A stretch of DNA of 64,000 nucleotides, taken from NCBI RefSeq assembly GCF_036711975.1, contig NC_091967.1, positions 3,596,001 through 3,660,000 on the forward strand. Direction: 5' to 3'. Positions 59,908 through 64,000 of the stretch are shown here, piece after piece. The notes below the pieces were generated by a model. It searched no databases. It was not told where the DNA came from and saw nothing but the letters and a program-made list of their open reading frames with translations. Positions within the stretch are counted from its first letter, which is position 1, and every line of letters begins with the position of its first letter. Made by a program: the position numbers and the translations under genes. The stretch is from Onthophagus taurus (Eukaryota > Arthropoda > Insecta > Coleoptera > Scarabaeidae).

Positions 59908-60050
59908 TTTAGGTGATGAATTGGAAAATTGTTTAATCGATATAAAATGGGTATCTAAAACGTCAATATGACATTTTTTGATTTCTGTTGTTTAAACATT
60001 GTTGAAATCAAATGTTTATATTGAGAATTTCATGTAACTCGCAATGATAA

Positions 60051-62460
60051 AATTAGAACTAACACTAGAACTAGAAACATTCGGATTTAGCCCCACGTCT
60101 CTCAAGATGGCTAAACCCGAATGTTTCTAGTTCTAGGTCTTGTGTTAGTTCTAGTGATAATGCTATTGCAAAACTAGAACTAACACTACACCTAGAACTA
60201 GAAACATTCGGATTTAGCCGCACGTCCCTCAAGATGGCCAAACCCGAATGATTCTAGTTCTAGGTATTGTGTTAGTTCTAGTGATAATGTTAGTGTAAAA
60301 ATAGAACTAACCCTAGAACTAGAAACATTCGGGTTTAGCCGCACGTCTCTCAAGACGGCTAAACCTGAATGATTCTAGTTCTAGGTCTTGTGCTAGTTCT
60401 AGTGATAGTACTAGTGTAAAACTAGAACTAACACTAGACCTAGAAGTAGAAACAATCGGATTTAGCCGCACGTCTCTCCCGAATGATTCTAGTTTTAGGT
60501 CTTGTCTTAGTTCTAGTAATAGTGCTAGTGTAAAACTAAAACTTACACTAAATCGAGAACTAGAAGCTTTCGGGTTTAGCCGCACGTCTCTCAAGATGGC
60601 TAAACCCGAATGATTCTAGTTCTAGGTCTTGTATTAATTCTAGTAATAGTACTAGTGTAAAACTAGAACTAACACTAGACCGAGAACTAGAAACATTCGA
60701 ATTTAGCCGTACGTCTCTCAAGACGGCTAAACCTGAATGATTCTAGTTCTAGGTCTTGTGTTAGTTCTAGTGATAATGCTATTGCAAAACTAAAACTTAC
60801 ACTAAATCGAGAACTAGAAGCTTTCGGGTTTAGCCGCACGTCTCTCAAGACGGCTAAACCTGAATGATTCTAGTTTTAGGTCTTGTGTTAGTTCTAGTTT
60901 TACACTAGTACTATCACTAGAATTAACACAAGACCTAGAACTAGAATCATTCGGGTTTAGCCGTCTTGAGAGACGTGCGGCTAAACCCGAATGATTCTAG
61001 TTCTAGGTCTTGTGCTAGTTCTAGTGATAGTACTAGTGTAAAACTAGAACTAACACTAGACCTAGAACTAGAAACATTCGGATTTAGCCGCACGTCTCTC
61101 AAGACGGCTAAACCTGAATGATTCTAGTTTTAGGTCTTGTGTTATTTCTAGTGATAATGTTAGTGTAAAAATAGAACTAACTCTAGAACTAGAAACATTC
61201 GGATTTAGCCGCACGTCTCTCAAGACGGCTAAACCCGAATGATTCTAGTTCTAGGTCTTGTGCTAGTTCTAGTGATAATGCTATTGCAAAATTAGAACTA
61301 ACACTAGACCTAGAACTAGAAACATTCGGGTTTAGCCGCACGTCTCTCAAGACGGCTAAACCCGAATGATTCTAGTTCTAGGTCTTGTGCTAGTTCTAGT
61401 GATAGTACTAGTGTAAAACTAGAACTAACACTAGACCTAGAACTAGAAACATTCGGATTTAGCCGCACGTCTCTCAAGACGGCTAAACCTGAATGATTCT
61501 AGTTTTAGGTCTTGTGTTATTTCTAGTGATAATGTTAGTGTAAAAATAGAACTAACTCTAGAACTAGAAACATTCGGGTTTAGCCGCACGTCTCTCAAGA
61601 CGGCTAAACCCGAATGATTCTAGTTCTAGGTCTTGTGCTAGTTCTAGTGATAGTACTAGTGTAAAACTAGAACTAACACTAGACCTAGAACTAGAAACAT
61701 TCGGATTTAGCCGCACGTCTCTCAAGACGGCTAAACCTGAATGATTCTAGTTTTAGGTCTTGTGTTATTTCTAGTGATAATGTTAGTGTAAAAATAGAAC
61801 TAACTCTAGAACTAGAAACATTCGGGTTTAGCCGCACGTCTCTCAAGACGGCTAAACCCGAATGATTCTAGTTCTAGGTCTTGTGCTAGTTCTAGTGATA
61901 GTACTAGTGTAAAACTAGAACTAACACTAGACCTAGAACTAGAAACATTCGGATTTAGCCGCACGTCTCTCAAGACGGCTAAACCCGAATGATTCTAGTT
62001 CTTGGTCTTGTGTTAATTCTAGGGATAGTACTAGTGTAAAACTAGAACTAACACTAGACCTAGAACTAGAAACATTCGGATTTAGCTGCACGTCTCTCAA
62101 GACGGCTAAACCCGAATGATTCTAGTTCTTGGTCTTGTGTTAATTCTAGGGATAGTACTAGTGTAAAACTAGAACTAACACTAGACCTAGAACTAGAAAC
62201 ATTCGGGTTTAGCCGCACGTCTCTCGAGACGGCTAAACCCGAATGATTCTAGTTCTAGGTCTTGTGCTAGTTCTAGTGATAGTACTAGTGTAAAACTAGT
62301 ACTAACACTAGACCTAGAACTAGAAACATTCGGATTTAGCCGCACGTCTCTCAAGACGGCTAAACCCGAATGATTCTAGTTTTAGGTCTTGTCTTAGTTC
62401 TAGTGAGAGTGTTAGTGTAAAACTAGAACTAATACTAAACCTAGAACTAGAAACATTCTA
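60051..62460. repeat. Palindromic hairpin satellite, 127/121-bp units
   Basis: GAATGATTCTAGTT landmarks occur at 60989, 61116, 61237, 61364, 61491, 61612, 61739, 61860, 61987, 62114, 62241 and 62368, so units are 127 or 121 bp. The 121-bp type lacks a GACCT-type block and carries GTTATTTCTAGTGATAATG. Pairs 127+121 form a 248-bp higher-order unit repeated between 61364 and 61860. Each unit holds a hairpin (stem TTTAGCCG against CGGCTAAA, loop CACGTCTCTCAAGA-like) and a partly palindromic TCTAGTTCTAGG linker. The hairpin at about 60950-60990 is inverted relative to its neighbours. Confidence 0.95.
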
Positions 62461-62790
62461 GATACTTTTTACTTCAGGTCAAGTGTTAGTTCTAATTTTA
62501 GTTCAATAAAAATATGCAACATAGTGATATTTTATGCTAATTAGCGCTACCTTGAGCGACGCAAGGCTTAACCCAAATTTTTTAGCTCTAGTGATAGTTC
62601 AAGTGTTAGTTTTAGATCAATTAATTTTATCATTTGTGATTAATTTTGATATACATAATGGAGAACTCATCATCGCTGTGTTCGATGTGAAAGTTCTGTA
62701 ACAAAAACCAATGTATGTGTCAAAACAATAAATCTTGCAAGAAATACTGCTAAAGGTAGTCAAAATGAATTCTTCATTTCTATTTTCCCA
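62461..62790. mobile_element. Edge of the hairpin-array element
   Basis: This stretch carries the family boundary TTCAATAAAAATATGCAA and then about 230 bp homologous, in inverted orientation, to 36645-36893. No transposase is recognised. It marks the right side of the array element upstream of CFAP206. Confidence 0.55.
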
Positions 62791-62884
62791 TTATATCTCT
62801 TATTTTAATCGGTTTAATTTAAAATCGAATATATATAATAGATTTCTGTAATATAAAATTCTTATAATAAATCTATTAATTTAC

Positions 62885-62893
62885 AGATGGCGC
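62885..62893 (+). promoter_or_regulatory. AGATGGCGC (CTCF-like) motif
   Basis: AGATGGCGC lies about 130 bp upstream of the signal-peptide exon at 63017, between the repeat array and that gene. It is the fifth copy of this 9-mer in the window. A boundary role is only an inference. Confidence 0.3.
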
Positions 62894-63016
62894 TTTATAT
62901 CTTTATTCAAAAGGTAGATTTGAGTCTTTTTCTTTGTGATTATCCCCACCATAAAACAGAATTACTAATAGTATACGGAGCGAGTTGTGCTCCTATGTTT
63001 AGTTTGTTGCGCGAAA

Positions 63017-63104
63017 ATGGCGGATGTTGTTGTACGTGTGTGTTATATGTTGTGTCTGTTATTGAGTACAGGTTACTTGGACATTACGATAGCACATACG
63101 GAAG
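63017..63104 (+). CDS. First coding exon of a secreted or membrane protein (partial)
   Basis: From the start codon in GCGAAAATGGCGG the frame reads MADVVVRVCYMLCLLLSTGY followed by LDITIAHTE, then a strong splice donor G|GTGAGT at 63105. A short charged start, a hydrophobic core (VCYMLCLLLSTG) and a polar follow-on form a good signal peptide, so the product likely enters the secretory pathway. The remaining exons were not found in the last 900 bp and probably lie beyond the window. The family cannot be told from 29 residues. The AAAATGGCGG context also resembles a YY1/Pho site, common at start codons of insect genes. Confidence 0.5.
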
Positions 63105-64000
63105 GTGAGTAATCGTTATTATTTTTCTCTTTGAGATTCTATTTATATTTATTACCAATTTTTTAATTGACAAAGTTTGGATTACGACGTTAAAAAAAAC
63201 ATTATATGATGAGAAATAATAAAACATACAAAGTATTATAATAAATATCGTGTAATTAAATAACACGGTGTATAATTAGATATTAATACTATTTAAATGT
63301 TGAGTAGTGGAGGATGAAAATTAAAATTGTTGGAGGTCGTCAACAAACGAGGATGTTCCTCACTATGTTACGACATTTAATTTAAATACAACGAAGTGTG
63401 TTATAACTAGGACAGTAATTTGTTGATAAAACAATAAATTTCACAATCTTATTTTATTTTTAGAACTCGACTAAAACAATAACTAAGTTTTATTATTATT
63501 ATTATATATTAGTTAAATCAGCAAAATCGAATATAAAATGTTCCTTTTCAACCGAGTTTTTGTGTTGGTTATCCCAAAATGTGAAGGAAACTCATTGTTT
63601 GATTACTTGTGGGTCTTCTGACAGATGTTCTCGGTTAGAGGAATACAACAATGAACAAAAGTTTTTGAAACACAATATTTTAAAAAGTTTTGTGATTAAA
63701 AATAATCGTATATATACCTGTCAAGGCAGGAAATTCGATTTATTTTTTTTAATTCGATGAAAAATTTGCTGTCGATTTAAATAAATTTCACGGGCTTATT
63801 AAAAAAAATCGTATTCCATCAATTTTTCGTTTAGCACGCATGTATTTCAAGAAACCTGTTATTACTCGTTACTATTTTCGCATTACATAAAGTAAAAGTG
63901 CTGGGATGAAAAATTTTTGCAATACTATTGACTGCTTTAGTGATAATTTAGAAAAAAATTTATCTAAAATCTATTCGGAGATGGAGATGTTTAATTTACC
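63105..64000. other. Probable intron; no further exon recognised
   Basis: AT-rich sequence after the donor at 63105. A 66-codon plus frame at 63560-63760 includes several cysteines (CWLSQNVKETHCLITCGSSD) but has no clear acceptor in the right phase, so it is not called as an exon. Confidence 0.35.

Noticed and set aside
60051..62460. CRISPR-like regular array
   Set aside because: The spacing is regular, but the units are repeats throughout, with no unique spacers, and the context is eukaryotic.
62887..63108. 73-codon frame overlapping the signal-peptide exon
   Set aside because: It is in another frame, ends just past the splice donor and lacks a domain; the signal-peptide frame explains the region better.

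Overview
This window looks like insect nuclear DNA, probably from a beetle. The evidence is an AT-rich background with scattered GC-rich islands, spliceosomal introns (some only about 50 bp), and many decayed Tc1/mariner-like and hAT-like DNA transposons. There is also a 5'-truncated non-LTR retrotransposon and several families of satellite DNA. Nothing suggests a prokaryote or an organelle. The order Coleoptera is a guess from the repeat style, not something proven here.

Only two complete protein-coding genes can be supported, both in the right-hand part. The first (plus strand, 46375-52286, three coding exons) encodes a DEK-C plus SWIB/MDM2 chromatin protein of the spp27/UAF30 type. The second (minus strand, 57606-59907, eight coding exons with very short introns) encodes the axonemal protein CFAP206. 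A likely first coding exon with a signal peptide (63017-63104) starts a third gene that runs out of the window. The left 46 kb has no convincing host gene. It alternates GC-rich unsequence-like islands (possible regulatory elements or non-coding exons) with transposons and repeats.

Repeat layout, left to right: an inverted-repeat-bounded element holding two 661-bp direct repeats (264-2048); a decayed mariner (3431-4249); a broken copy of an unidentified protein (5712-6060); an inverted-repeat element carrying a 173-bp satellite (8667-10687); a DDE transposon whose flanks are arrays of palindromic hairpins (14834-16609), with relatives at 30084-30760, 36645-37540 and 60051-62790; a mariner inserted exactly in the centre of a palindromic MITE (24321-26109); two hAT-like elements carrying a 363-bp satellite (33723-34715 and 41782-44300); a 570-bp snapback (34691-35260); a 3.65-kb hAT-type composite carrying the 173-bp satellite in intron 2 of the SWIB gene (47844-51497, with an 8-bp target duplication); and a tandem 0.5-kb duplication (53047-57482) whose two copies were hit by different transposons.

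The most interesting theme is that all three satellite families here (173 bp, 363 bp and 127/121 bp) sit inside, or at the ends of, DNA transposons. They show higher-order repeat structure there, which suggests that transposons disperse satellites and that amplification happens inside them. I see no evidence of a new enzymatic or defence system.
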